Shown: in pieces, positions 25,495 to 34,874 of the stretch
Layout of the letters: each line of letters begins with the position of its first letter
Position numbering within the stretch: position 1 is the stretch's first letter
DNA from: Methanomicrobia archaeon
Lineage (GTDB): Archaea > Halobacteriota > Syntropharchaeia > Alkanophagales > Methanospirareceae
Assembly: GCA_016930255.1 (NCBI GenBank)
Contig: JAFGHB010000056.1
Coordinates: 1-37,551, forward strand
DNA length: 37,551 bases
Direction: 5' to 3'
Position numbers and translations under genes: made by a program
The notes under the pieces: generated by a model
Told to the model about the DNA's origin: nothing
Databases searched by the model: none
What the model saw: only the letters and a program-made list of their open reading frames with translations

Positions 25495-25536
25495 GCGAAA
25501 GCCTTAAATACCCCCACGGAAGAATCGTGAGGTGGA
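25495..25536 (+). promoter_or_regulatory. Promoter and RBS of the surface beta-helix gene
   Basis: A BRE-like gcgaaagc (25495-25502) abuts a TATA box cttaaata (25503-25510). A start site ~25 bases on would give a short leader carrying the RBS gaggtgga (25529-25536), ten bases before the ATG at 25547. Confidence 0.6.
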
Positions 25537-25546
25537 GTAGAGGGAT

Positions 25547-27580
25547 ATGGTTACGATAAATGAAGAGCGAGGGATGTTTGTTGTAGCGATCGTCGTGATT
25601 TTCGTCTTGACTGCTTTTATGCCATCTGTCAGTGCAGCGGAGGTTCATCCAGGAGATTCGATCCAAGCAGCGATCAACGCGGCGGGATTCGGGGATACAA
25701 TTACCGTGCATAATGGTGTTTACAAGGAAAATCTCATTGTGAATAAGTCGAATATCGCCATACGGTCGGCCAACGGCTCCGCGGTTACCATCATCAGCTC
25801 GAACCAAACGGACATGCATGTGGTCAACATCACCAATCAGACGAATGTCACCCTAGAAAGATTCACGATTCGGGATGCACACGGCACGACGCAGAATGTG
25901 GCAGGTATCTATATGGAGAACGTAACCGAGTGCACCATTTCGAATAACACCGTGACGAACATCACTGCAACCGATCCGATGGCCTTAGGCATCGAGCTGT
26001 TGGATTCACACAATAACCGCTTCGGTTCCAGCACCTCCATATCTCACATTCATGCAAATCAAACAGTCGACGGTATCTTGATGAGGATGTCAAACAATAA
26101 CAGCTTCAATTCTGACCTCACCATTTCGTACGTGTATACGCCAGGCTATTACGCCTGCGGCCTTGAGGTGTGGGGTTCACACAACAACAGCTTCAATTCG
26201 AACACCACCATTTCGCACGTGAATGCAACTGAGGAAGTCTTTGGGATCTTGATCATCGAATCAGATAACAACACATTTTATTCGACGGTCAACGTTTCTC
26301 AGATCAGCGGCCCCGGCTATCTCCTTACCTGTGGTATTGGGCTCGGGATGGACGCAACCAATAACGCCTTCGAAGCTCCCATCACCGTTTCTTACATCAA
26401 CGGAACCAACGTCGTCAATGGCCTTGGGCTTCATACCACCACCTGCAACCGCTTCAGCTCAAGCGTTGCCATCTCGCACCTGACAGGAACAAATACCACG
26501 GGCGGTCTTGGACTGTATAAAGCGCACAATAACTCCTTCGCCGGAAGCATCACCATCTCTGACATTGTTGATTCCGTTAACTTATCCGGTGGCATCGGAC
26601 TCGGACTGGCAGATGACAACACCTTCAGCGCAGACATCATCATCTCAGACGTCAACGGGAACAAAACCGCGGGTGGCATCGGGCTGAACTATTCAAACAA
26701 CAACACATTTAACGGGAGTATCGCCATCTCCCGCATTACCGCAGGGAACATCGCAGGCGGCATCGGGCTGATTAATGATTCAAAGTACAACTCATTTGGT
26801 TCCAGTATCAATATCTCGCACATTAACGCGAGTTACATAGCATGCGGCATCGGGCTGGTGGGTTCCGATGACAACGAATTCCGGGATTGCACGATCTCTG
26901 ATTTGGCGGCTCTTATACCCACGAAGTCCATCGGCATTGGTATGATTGATTCGAGCGATGGAAACCGGGTATTCAGGAGTACAATATTCAGTGGCATCAA
27001 CCTCCTCACCCGATTTGGCGTTTACGTAAGAAGCAGCTATAATGACCTCATCGCGGATAGCAACATCTCTCACTGTGGGCAGGGCATTCTTCTGAACCAC
27101 AGTTGGTTGATCAACGTGTCACACAATGAGATACAGGACAACAAGCACGGAGTGCAGCTCAATTACAGTCACAATAATACGATTGCGCGGAACATGATTG
27201 TGAACAACACGGCCAGGACAACGGGAGTGCACATAAACAATGGCTCCAACGACAATGAGATACACGAGAATTGTTTCTATTATAACGATCCCCAAGCACT
27301 CGATAACGGGACAGGAAACAACTGGAGTGGCAACTTCTGGTCAGATTATAGCCTGCCATACAATATAGAAGGTATCGCGGGCAGTACGGACGGAAATCCA
27401 TTAGATGAATGCCCCTTTGGGGAAGAGCCACCGGAGCCAACACCAGGACCATCTCCAGAGCCCTCTCCAGGGCCATCGCCAAAACCGGTAAAATTACCGG
27501 CACTGACGCAGATCGGACTTATCGCACTCGTCAGCTTGCTTTCGGCACTCGCTGCACTAACCATGCGAAAGAGGCGGTAA
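25547..27580 (+). CDS. Secreted right-handed beta-helix (NosD-like) surface protein with C-terminal sorting-type tail
   Basis: A 677-aa exoprotein. A signal peptide (FVVAIVVIFVLTAFMPSVSA) is followed by PGDSIQAAINAAGFGDTITV, the standard start of a pectate-lyase-like beta helix. Some ten imperfect repeats of ~35-40 residues follow, each with a pattern like NNNSFNSxxTISxV..GIGL, and parallel coils of NosD/periplasmic-copper-binding type (GILLNHSWLINVSHNEIQDN). Dozens of N-x-S/T sites suggest heavy N-glycosylation. The end is a Pro-rich linker, LPALTQIGL, a hydrophobic helix and MRKRR, the three-part layout of archaeosortase substrates. Archaeosortase A is encoded at 31.0 kb. PGF itself is absent, so processing is inferred. 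Confidence 0.88.
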   Translation: MVTINEERGMFVVAIVVIFVLTAFMPSVSAAEVHPGDSIQAAINAAGFGDTITVHNGVYKENLIVNKSNIAIRSANGSAVTIISSNQTDMHVVNITNQTNVTLERFTIRDAHGTTQNVAGIYMENVTECTISNNTVTNITATDPMALGIELLDSHNNRFGSSTSISHIHANQTVDGILMRMSNNNSFNSDLTISYVYTPGYYACGLEVWGSHNNSFNSNTTISHVNATEEVFGILIIESDNNTFYSTVNVSQISGPGYLLTCGIGLGMDATNNAFEAPITVSYINGTNVVNGLGLHTTTCNRFSSSVAISHLTGTNTTGGLGLYKAHNNSFAGSITISDIVDSVNLSGGIGLGLADDNTFSADIIISDVNGNKTAGGIGLNYSNNNTFNGSIAISRITAGNIAGGIGLINDSKYNSFGSSINISHINASYIACGIGLVGSDDNEFRDCTISDLAALIPTKSIGIGMIDSSDGNRVFRSTIFSGINLLTRFGVYVRSSYNDLIADSNISHCGQGILLNHSWLINVSHNEIQDNKHGVQLNYSHNNTIARNMIVNNTARTTGVHINNGSNDNEIHENCFYYNDPQALDNGTGNNWSGNFWSDYSLPYNIEGIAGSTDGNPLDECPFGEEPPEPTPGPSPEPSPGPSPKPVKLPALTQIGLIALVSLLSALAALTMRKRR

Positions 27581-27597
27581 GACCTCTTCCTTTTTCT
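27569..27597 (+). terminator. Possible hairpin-T terminator
   Basis: A six-base stem aagagg/cctctt (27569-27574 with 27583-27588) spans the stop codon of the beta-helix gene and is followed by a T-rich run (27589-27597). Archaeal termination relies mainly on T-tracts, so the hairpin may be incidental. Confidence 0.35.
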
Positions 27598-27723
27598 CCC
27601 ATTGTAAATTTAAGCGTTCTTCGGGAGCTCGCATAATGACTTGACGTAATAGCGATACAACATTACGGTAAACGTGGTGAATGCGATCAGATTTTCAAAA
27701 GCACAGGTTAAAGTCAGCTTTTT

Positions 27724-27762
27724 TATAAGCTTTTTTATCTTTTCATCCGATAGGGATGAAAA
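27724..27762. promoter_or_regulatory. Recurrent AT motif and perfect 9-bp inverted repeat
   Basis: The 16-base tataagcttttttatc (27724-27739, also at 25243) is followed directly by ttttcatcc (27740-27748), a five-base loop gatag, and ggatgaaaa (27754-27762). It lies ~85 bases before the exoprotein pseudogene and may be its operator or an RNA hairpin. Only one copy of the inverted repeat is present, so it is not a CRISPR array. Confidence 0.45.
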
Positions 27763-27845
27763 CAGTTTTGATATGTATCTCGAATTGAGGAAATGCCGTG
27801 GCTGCCAAAATCTTTATTTTGGATAAGAGTTAATGCTATTCTTAT

Positions 27846-28667
27846 ATGAAAACGGCATCCTCCACCATCAAAGCATTCTTTATTTTCAGTATGCTCTGTC
27901 TCTCCATTTTATCAGTACACGTGAGTGCATCTGAAGATTTTGAAACAAAAACTGAAAATCTCGACCCGCGGGCAGATGCATTCGTTGCTTCGTATTCGCC
28001 TGATGAGAACTACGGAGATTTTTCTTTTTATGTGCGGAAGACTCGAGATTAACTTTCCTTAAGTTTGATTTATCATGCATCCCCGTAGACGCAACAATAA
28101 ACTCTGCACAACTCAAGCTCTATGGTGGACCCTTTTTACCAGAAGAAGGAGGAGACGTTAGCGCCTTTTACGTTCTCGACGATTCGTGGAGAGAACACGG
28201 GTTGACCTACAATAACAGACCTAATAGTTCTAAAACCCTCACATACACCGTGGAAAATATTTCATCCCGTTCGTGGTACACGTGGGATATTACCGAAGAT
28301 GTCAGAGACACTTTTCTTACTGACAAGGTTTTGACGGAGGCATTAGTATGTGAAAATACAGTGAGAGAAACCTGGATAAGGTTTTATTCAAGAGATTTAG
28401 TAGTAATATATCCTGAGTCTGATAACAGGCCGAAGCTGGAGGTTACTTATACTATCCCTATTACCCCCACTCCAACCCCTGCTCGCTCCTACTTCAACCC
28501 CACTTATAACATCTGAGCCATCTCTGCCACCAACCACAATATCTTTTAAGGAAAAAGTATCGGCGGTGCTGAAAAATCCGGTATTCATTGGGGGTTGTAC
28601 GGGAATCCTAGTAATATTTGGAGCTGTGCAGTTGTATTTGCATTTTAAAAGAAAAACTAAAGTTTAA
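27846..28667 (+). pseudogene. DNRLRE-like secreted protein with two frameshifts
   Basis: Three consecutive frames make one protein. Segment 1 (27846-~28049) has a signal peptide (FFIFSMLCLSILSVHVSA) and ADAFVASYSPDENYGDFSFYVRK, the usual DNRLRE-domain opening. Segment 2 (~28050-28485) continues one frame over as FLKFDLSCIPVDATINSAQLKLYG, SWREHGLTYNNRPN, TWDITEDVRD and FYSRD, the rest of that domain. Segment 3 (~28486-28667), back in the first frame, gives a Thr/Pro linker and a membrane anchor (FIGGCTGILVIFGAVQLYLHF) with KRKTKV. A one-base loss near 28049 and a one-base gain near 28485 explain it. DNRLRE domains occur in surface and carbohydrate-binding proteins. Confidence 0.8.
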
Positions 28668-28693
28668 GAGGGAGCCCATCCAAACGAGTATTG

Positions 28694-29977
28694 ATGACAG
28701 AGTTTGACGAAGGCGACCGCATACGGATAAGAAAAGAGACCGATAGCGGCGTTGCCGTTTACGAAGGCATTTTCATGCCAACCGCATCGCGAAATATCGT
28801 TATTAAGCTCGATAGCGGCTATAATGTCGGAATACAACCCGAAAACGTAGAAATAGAAGTTGTAAGCAAGGCAGGCGCGTTAAAAGAGCCGAGCATGAGA
28901 GAGGGAGCAAAAGAGGGCAAAAAAGAAGAGCGTTTGCCTTCGTTGGCTATTCTCTCCACGGGCGGTACAATCGCCTCTAAAGTGGATTACCGAACCGGTG
29001 CGGTCTCTCCGCAGTTCTCCACCGAGGATTTACTTGATGCGATCCCGGAATTAGGATCGATCGCGAACATCAAAGGGAAAGTGGTGTACAGCATATTGAG
29101 CGAGAACATGCGTGCGGAATACTGGCAGAAGCTTGCCGCAGAGGTTCATAACGAGATAAAAAACGGTGCAGACGGTGTTATCGTTACGCACGGCACGGAC
29201 ACAATGGGCTATACCGCGGCTGCGCTCGCGTTCATGGTGCAAACGCCCGTGCCGATCGTTCTGGTTGGCTCGCAGCGCAGTTCCGACCGCCCGTCCAGCG
29301 ATGCGACCATGAACGCAATCTGTGCTGCGAAAGTCGCCTGCAGCGACCTTGCCGAGGTTGTGGTGGTGATGCACGGGAGCACTTCCGACGATTTCTGCGC
29401 TATTCACCGCGGCACAAAGGTGCGAAAGATGCATACCTCCGCACGTGACGCCTTTCAGTCGATTAACGACATCCCAATCGGAACGGTGCAGTACGTCGCG
29501 AACGATATCGAGAGCACACGGGTAGATTTCGCCGCAGCCCATAGTACGCGTGGCGAGCGCAAATTAGAGCTCCGTGACAAGCTTGAGACGAAATGCACAC
29601 TCATAAAGTCCTATCCCGGCGCCGACCCTGCAATAATCGAGTTCTTCGTCGAGCAGGGCTATAAGGGCCTTGTATTGGAGGGCACAGGCTTGGGGCACGT
29701 GTCCGCCGAATGGATTCCAGCCGTTACGAACACGGTAAAACGTGGTATACCCGTGGTGATGACTTCGCAATGTTTATATGGCGCTATCTGTGATAGGGTT
29801 TATGATACCGGTCGTGATCTGCTTCACGCCGGCATAATCGAGGGTGAGGACATGCTGCCGGAAACTGCTTTGGTAAAATTGATGTGGGTCTTAGGTCAGA
29901 CGAGGGATATGGGGGAAGTGAGACGCATGATGCATGAGAACATTGCAGGAGAGATAAAAGGGAGGCGCACGCTATGA
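28694..29977 (+). CDS. gatD: Glutamyl-tRNA(Gln) amidotransferase subunit D
   Basis: A 427-aa archaeal glutaminase subunit that, with GatE, converts Glu-tRNA(Gln) to Gln-tRNA(Gln). The N-terminal ~75 residues form the GatD-specific SH3-like domain ([22 protein letters not shown]). The asparaginase-like domain has the catalytic threonines in [10 protein letters not shown] and [15 protein letters not shown] and continues with [13 protein letters not shown]. The ATG at 28694 is preferred to the TTG at 28691. gatE is not in the window. The stop overlaps the next ATG (ATGA, 29974-29977). Confidence 0.96.
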   Translation: MTEFDEGDRIRIRKETDSGVAVYEGIFMPTASRNIVIKLDSGYNVGIQPENVEIEVVSKAGALKEPSMREGAKEGKKEERLPSLAILSTGGTIASKVDYRTGAVSPQFSTEDLLDAIPELGSIANIKGKVVYSILSENMRAEYWQKLAAEVHNEIKNGADGVIVTHGTDTMGYTAAALAFMVQTPVPIVLVGSQRSSDRPSSDATMNAICAAKVACSDLAEVVVVMHGSTSDDFCAIHRGTKVRKMHTSARDAFQSINDIPIGTVQYVANDIESTRVDFAAAHSTRGERKLELRDKLETKCTLIKSYPGADPAIIEFFVEQGYKGLVLEGTGLGHVSAEWIPAVTNTVKRGIPVVMTSQCLYGAICDRVYDTGRDLLHAGIIEGEDMLPETALVKLMWVLGQTRDMGEVRRMMHENIAGEIKGRRTL

Positions 29978-30993
29978 ACATACTTGCTATTGATATCGGT
30001 GCGGGAACGCAAGATATAATGGTGTACGACAGCGTGAAGGGCTTTGATGACGCTTACAAGCTCGTTCTGCCTTCTCCTACGCGCATCTTCGCCGATGAAG
30101 TACGACGAACCCGGGAGGATATTGTCATCTTTGGAGACACGATGGGTGGGGGCCCCTTCACGCATGCCATTCTCGACCATCTCAAGAACTACAAGGTTTA
30201 CATGACCGAAAGTGCCGCACGAACGATCAGGGATGATTTAGAGAGTGTTAAAAAAATAGGTGTTGAGATTATAACCGAGGAGGAGTTTGAGGAGCTGAGT
30301 GAAACCGCGGCACCGATAAAAATTGCGGACTTCAATCTCCAGCTTTTACCGACTCTTGCGTCCTTCGGTGTTGATACTGCTTTTGACGCCATTGCGATCG
30401 CGGTTCAGGACCACGGTGTGGCGCCACAGGGCGTTACCGATCGCGAAAATAGATTCCAGCTAATCGAGGAGAAGTTGGGCAGCGGTGTAGAATCCTTCGC
30501 GTATCTCGACGGCGTGCCGGAGAATCTGAGCAGGATGCGCGCGATATATCGGTCAGTGAAACGATGGTTTGATGGCAATCTACTCTTAATGGATACGGGC
30601 CCGGCTGCGATCTTAGGCTCGCTTGAAGACGACCAGGTGAGAGAGAAGAAGAAGGCTGTGTGCATAAACGTCGGAAACGCGCACACCATTGCGATGTCCT
30701 TGGAAGACGGTCAAATAGCCGGCGTCTTCGAGCATCACACACATCTCCTTGACCAACCAAAGCTCGAGACCTACATCAAAAAGCTCTCTGATGGAACGAT
30801 AACCTTTAAAGAGGTATTTGATGATGGCGGCCACGGTGCAGTAGTACAAGGAGCAAACCAGCCTGAGATCGTATCGCTAACCGGACCACGACGAGGTGAA
30901 ATGAGAGGTCTCGGTATGTTCGCCGCGCCCGCAGGTGATATGATGATGACTGGCCCGGTGGGGTTGATAAAAGCAGTGCTAAATCGTCTGTGA
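29974..30993 (+). CDS. DUF1786 actin-like-fold protein
   Basis: A 339-aa archaeal protein of the DUF1786 family, often misannotated as pyruvate formate-lyase activating enzyme. The N-terminus [17 protein letters not shown] is a phosphate-1-like loop of the ASKHA (sugar kinase/actin) fold, and [19 protein letters not shown] resembles the second phosphate-binding loop. No CxxxCxxC radical-SAM motif is present, which argues against the activating-enzyme name. It is translationally coupled to gatD; its function is unknown. Confidence 0.85.
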   Translation: MNILAIDIGAGTQDIMVYDSVKGFDDAYKLVLPSPTRIFADEVRRTREDIVIFGDTMGGGPFTHAILDHLKNYKVYMTESAARTIRDDLESVKKIGVEIITEEEFEELSETAAPIKIADFNLQLLPTLASFGVDTAFDAIAIAVQDHGVAPQGVTDRENRFQLIEEKLGSGVESFAYLDGVPENLSRMRAIYRSVKRWFDGNLLLMDTGPAAILGSLEDDQVREKKKAVCINVGNAHTIAMSLEDGQIAGVFEHHTHLLDQPKLETYIKKLSDGTITFKEVFDDGGHGAVVQGANQPEIVSLTGPRRGEMRGLGMFAAPAGDMMMTGPVGLIKAVLNRL

Positions 30994-31009
30994 GTCTGAG
31001 AATCCACAA

Positions 31010-31819
31010 ATGATCCTTAAATCCATCATTCCGTTTGTTTCAATCGTGCTCTTCCTACTGGCGCTCGTATTCCGTAAAAGAGCAGTAGGCGCTCTGGGCT
31101 GGGCAGTTTTTGCCCTTTACTGCGCTGATGAAGTCTCGTTCTATCTCAACAAGGGCGAATACTTTGACGCGTCTATAGCAGTTATTTTTCTCGTGTTTAC
31201 GCTGCTTTTTGCTGCTCTTATGGTGAAATCACCGCCAGTGCTAAGCGAAAAGGACGGCGAAGATCTGTTTCTCACCATCACCCGAATTGCCGTGATCACC
31301 GCCGTCTTTTACTTCCCGTTCGCTGAAATACCCGCGCTTGAGACGTTCATTATTTACGCCACCACGAAGATCACGACCACCGTGCTCTCTCTTTTCAACG
31401 TAGGCGTATATATGGTCTATCCCTCCAGCATTTACTCCACCAGCAGCTCGTTCCACGCGGTTTACAAGCCGATAGAGATTGTCTTAGCGTGCACGGCGAT
31501 CCAGAGTATGGTCCTCTTTGCAGGTTTGGCATTCGGCGTCAACGCACCGCGTGAACGCAAATTAAAGGCTTTTTTGGTCTCCGTTCCCACTATTTACGTG
31601 CTGAACATCGTCCGAAACGTCTTTGTCGCCGCGGCGTATTTCGAGCTGTGGTTTGGCCCACCGCTCCAGAGCTTTTACATCGCACACGGCATAATCGCGC
31701 GGATATTCGTGATGATCTCGTTAATCGCGGTTGCTTACGCTGTGTTCATAATACTTCCCGAGGCGTTGGACATAATCGAGGATTTCTTCCGCGTTCTACT
31801 CAGGAAACAGCGCGTTTAA
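31010..31819 (+). CDS. artA: Archaeosortase A
   Basis: A 269-aa membrane protein with about eight helices, of the exosortase/archaeosortase superfamily that cleaves C-terminal sorting tails and links surface proteins to lipid. The catalytic triad is visible: Cys161 in LACTAIQSM, Arg202 in LNIVRNVF, and the C-terminal basic residue in YIAHGIIARI (His226/Arg231). Length and the CTAIQS motif fit type A. It starts 16 bases after the DUF1786 stop and so is probably in the gatD operon. The beta-helix protein at 25.5 kb is a candidate substrate. Confidence 0.9.
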   Translation: MILKSIIPFVSIVLFLLALVFRKRAVGALGWAVFALYCADEVSFYLNKGEYFDASIAVIFLVFTLLFAALMVKSPPVLSEKDGEDLFLTITRIAVITAVFYFPFAEIPALETFIIYATTKITTTVLSLFNVGVYMVYPSSIYSTSSSFHAVYKPIEIVLACTAIQSMVLFAGLAFGVNAPRERKLKAFLVSVPTIYVLNIVRNVFVAAAYFELWFGPPLQSFYIAHGIIARIFVMISLIAVAYAVFIILPEALDIIEDFFRVLLRKQRV

Positions 31820-32110
31820 CCTTTTCTAAGGGGATAGTAGGCTTAAATATCGTATGATTACCGTTAACCTTAGTGGAAGCGGCTTGGATCGACGAACTTT
31901 TCACCAGTACTAAACGATCGCATTTTATTCGTGGTTTGCTGGAGTGGCGTGGCACTTAATTAAGTATTTTAAAGTAAAAAATGTTTTAATGGTAGAAAGT
32001 GCTATTAAGCACCGCACATCACGCTATGAATATGAGAATGAAGCCGTAAGAAACGGTACACACCGGTCAAACTCAGGAATCGGACAGTTATAGTGGAGAT
32101 TTGATGGCAA
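31820..32110. other. Intergenic spacer before the histidine kinase
   Basis: About 290 bases with no ORF or tRNA seen. A TATA-like ttttaaagta (~31967-31976) could serve the kinase; the leader would then be ~110 bases. Confidence 0.4.
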
Positions 32111-34714
32111 ATGTCGGGAGAGCAAAAGGGTATAAGGATCCTGCATGTGGACGACGAGTCGAGTTTCCTCACGTTGACAAAGAGTTTTTTGGAGCGTGGA
32201 GATGCGGGTTTTCATGTGGATAGCGCAACCTCCGCAGAAGAGGGCATCATGCTCTTGAAGAGCGGGAACTACGATTTAGTCATCTCGGACTATCGGATGC
32301 CGGGAATGGATGGCCTGAAATTCCTCGAACGCCTTCGACAGGATGGTGAGACGGTTCCCTTTATTATGTTCACCGGGAAAGGGCGAGAAGAAGTTGCGAT
32401 AGAAGCCTTGAACAAAGGTGCTAACCACTACATGCAGAAAGGCGGAGATTTGAAGAGCCTCTATGGAACCTTGGCACATGCGATTAAAGAAGTGGTAGCG
32501 AAAAAGAGAGCAGAAGAAGCGCTCCAAAAATCGGAGGAGATGTATCGAACTCTCTTCGAAAATACCGGAACCGCGATGATGATCGTCGAGGAGGACATGG
32601 TCATATCACATATTAATGATGAAATGGTGAATATGTCAGGGTACTCCAAAGACGAGATTGAAGGCCGGGTGAAATGGCCAGAATTGGTCATGCAAGATGA
32701 TCGGGAGAGGATGCTGAAATATCACCGCTTGCGGCGGAGTGATCAAGAGGTTGCACCAAAGAGTTACGAATTCCGATTTATCCATAAACAGGGAGATGCC
32801 CGAGATGCTTCCCTGACCGTCACAATACTTCCAGGAACGAAAAAAAGCGTGATCTCTATCAAGGACATCACCGAGAAAAAAAGGATGGAAGACGAACTCC
32901 GGCGATCGGGAACCCTGTATAGAACCTTCTTCGAAGTTACCAATGCTCCTACGGTGGTGCTCAACGAGGACGGGACATTTTATCGCGTAAATAAGGAAGG
33001 TGCGAAAATCTCAGGGTTCACCAAAGAGGAGCTGGAGGGCAAGAAGAGCTGGACCGAATTCATCGCGAATGCCGAGGATCTTGAAAGGATGAAAAACATC
33101 CATCGATTGCGACGAGACAATCCTGATAACGCTCCAATGCACTATGAATTCCTATTCCGAGACCGGTATGGAAATCTTCGGAACATCTATGTGGCTGCTG
33201 CATTGATCCCCGAAACAAAAAAGAGTGTGGTATCATTCATGGATATCACCGAACGCAAACAGATGGAGCAAGAAATTCAATCAATTCTTGAATCGGTGCC
33301 AACCGGTATGTTCTTTATCGATTTTAAGGACCCTGACGGCAGGTTTGTGCGTGTAAACAAGGCGCTCGCAGAACGATATGGAATGAAACCTGAGGAGTTT
33401 AAAGGCAAAACAACCAGGCAACTCTTTCCAAATGACGCTGACAACTATATCAAAAGCGATAGAAGAGTCCAGAAGAGTGGCAAACCACGGATAGAAAAAA
33501 TTAGAAAGATCACCACACTGGAAGGTGTGAGATGGGTGCGATTAGACAAAGTCCCCGTCAAAGATGCTGACGGCAAGGTTATCGGTATAATAGGATCGGA
33601 AGTGGACATCACAGAGCGCAAACAGATGGAAGACCAGCTGAAAGAATCCGAACTGAAATTTAGAACTATTTTTGACCGCGCCGTTGATGGGATCCTTGTG
33701 GTAGATACCGATACAAAAAGATTCATCATGGCAAATGAAGCGATAAGTCGGATGTTGGGTTATACGTTGGAAGAGCTCCTGAACATGGGCCCGATGGATG
33801 TCATTCCCAAAGAGCAACAGCCGCAACGCAGGGAGGAACTCGAAAAAGCGTTTACGGGGGAAATTAAAGGTATGCCAAATATTCCTTTTGAAAGAAAAGA
33901 CGGCCGTGTCATTTATGTCAACATCAACGCGGGTCTGATGAAGTTCCATGCAAAGACCTATCTCGCGGGTATTATTAGAAACATCACCGAGCAGAAACGA
34001 GCGGATGAAGAACGAGAACGCCTTCTTAGCGAGCTGGAAGCAAAAAATACCGAGCTTGAGCGGTTTACCTATACGGTCTCGCATGACCTCAGCTCGCCAC
34101 TCTTTGCTATCCGGGGCTTTACGTCGCTCATGAGAGAAGATTTGGAGCAGAGCGAAACGGAGAACCTGAATAGCCATTTAGAACGAATAGAAACCGCAGC
34201 CGTAAAGATGGAACACTTTTTGCGTGATACTCTGCAGCTCTCTCGTATCGGTCGAGTAACGAATCCACCGGAAGATGTGCCGTTTGGAGAAATTGTTGAA
34301 GACGCCTTGGAGCAGACCTCAGGCGAACTCAAAGCGAATAACGTCGCCGTTTCCATAGCTGAGGACTTCCCGACGGTTCACGTAGATCTGGTACGGATAG
34401 CAGAAGTGCTGGTGAATTTTATTACGAACAGCATAAAATACCGGGGCGATCAGCCACAACCGAAGATAGAGATCGGGTATCGCGTAGATGATAAGGGGAC
34501 CGTGTTCTTCGTGAAGGATAACGGGATAGGAATCGACAAGAGTGCGCACGAAAAAGTGTTCGAGCTGTTCTATCGGGTGGACACGGGCGGAGAAGGAACA
34601 GGCGCCGGGCTTGCGATCGTGAAACGGATAGTCGAGGTGCACGGCGGTCGTATCTGGATCGAATCGGAGACGGGTAAAGGATGCACGGTTTGTTTTACGC
34701 TGCCCGTGCGATAA
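32111..34714 (+). CDS. Soluble hybrid sensor histidine kinase (REC-PAS4-HisKA-HATPase)
   Basis: An 867-aa protein with no membrane helices. Order: receiver domain (~8-125; phosphoacceptor Asp60 in VISDYRMPGMDG), four PAS domains (~135-255, 262-380, 385-508, 512-630; each opening like LYRTFFEVTNAPTVVLNEDG), a HisKA dimerisation domain with His658 in YTVSHDLSSP, and HATPase_c with N-box LVNFITNSIKYRG, G1 DNGIGI and G2 GTGAGLAIVKRI. The N-terminal receiver suggests it takes a phosphate from, or is gated by, another kinase. No response-regulator gene is adjacent. PAS domains of this type often sense redox state or small ligands; the ligand is not evident. Confidence 0.92.
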   Translation: MSGEQKGIRILHVDDESSFLTLTKSFLERGDAGFHVDSATSAEEGIMLLKSGNYDLVISDYRMPGMDGLKFLERLRQDGETVPFIMFTGKGREEVAIEALNKGANHYMQKGGDLKSLYGTLAHAIKEVVAKKRAEEALQKSEEMYRTLFENTGTAMMIVEEDMVISHINDEMVNMSGYSKDEIEGRVKWPELVMQDDRERMLKYHRLRRSDQEVAPKSYEFRFIHKQGDARDASLTVTILPGTKKSVISIKDITEKKRMEDELRRSGTLYRTFFEVTNAPTVVLNEDGTFYRVNKEGAKISGFTKEELEGKKSWTEFIANAEDLERMKNIHRLRRDNPDNAPMHYEFLFRDRYGNLRNIYVAAALIPETKKSVVSFMDITERKQMEQEIQSILESVPTGMFFIDFKDPDGRFVRVNKALAERYGMKPEEFKGKTTRQLFPNDADNYIKSDRRVQKSGKPRIEKIRKITTLEGVRWVRLDKVPVKDADGKVIGIIGSEVDITERKQMEDQLKESELKFRTIFDRAVDGILVVDTDTKRFIMANEAISRMLGYTLEELLNMGPMDVIPKEQQPQRREELEKAFTGEIKGMPNIPFERKDGRVIYVNINAGLMKFHAKTYLAGIIRNITEQKRADEERERLLSELEAKNTELERFTYTVSHDLSSPLFAIRGFTSLMREDLEQSETENLNSHLERIETAAVKMEHFLRDTLQLSRIGRVTNPPEDVPFGEIVEDALEQTSGELKANNVAVSIAEDFPTVHVDLVRIAEVLVNFITNSIKYRGDQPQPKIEIGYRVDDKGTVFFVKDNGIGIDKSAHEKVFELFYRVDTGGEGTGAGLAIVKRIVEVHGGRIWIESETGKGCTVCFTLPVR

Positions 34715-34874
34715 AAGCGCAATTTGTAGCGGGCTTGCATCGAAATAGAATAGAACAGAGTCCACGTTGTATTTCGAGCTGGCGTTTGCAGTAGCACGAG
34801 TTCAGAAGTACAAAGCACTTAATACCACCGGAAGCGTTAGGTAAGTGAGAGTGAGTGCGTGCGTGCGAGAGAAA

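Noticed and set aside
25412-25819. 135-codon minus-strand ORF
   Set aside because: It covers the promoter and start of the beta-helix gene and has no recognisable product.
27740-27762. CRISPR-repeat-like inverted repeat
   Set aside because: Only one copy exists, with no spacers or cas genes in the window.
29974-30993. Pyruvate formate-lyase activating enzyme as the product
   Set aside because: No radical-SAM cysteine motif; the protein has an actin-like phosphate loop and fits DUF1786.
33542-34177. 211-codon minus-strand ORF
   Set aside because: It lies wholly inside the histidine kinase, whose domains are unambiguous.
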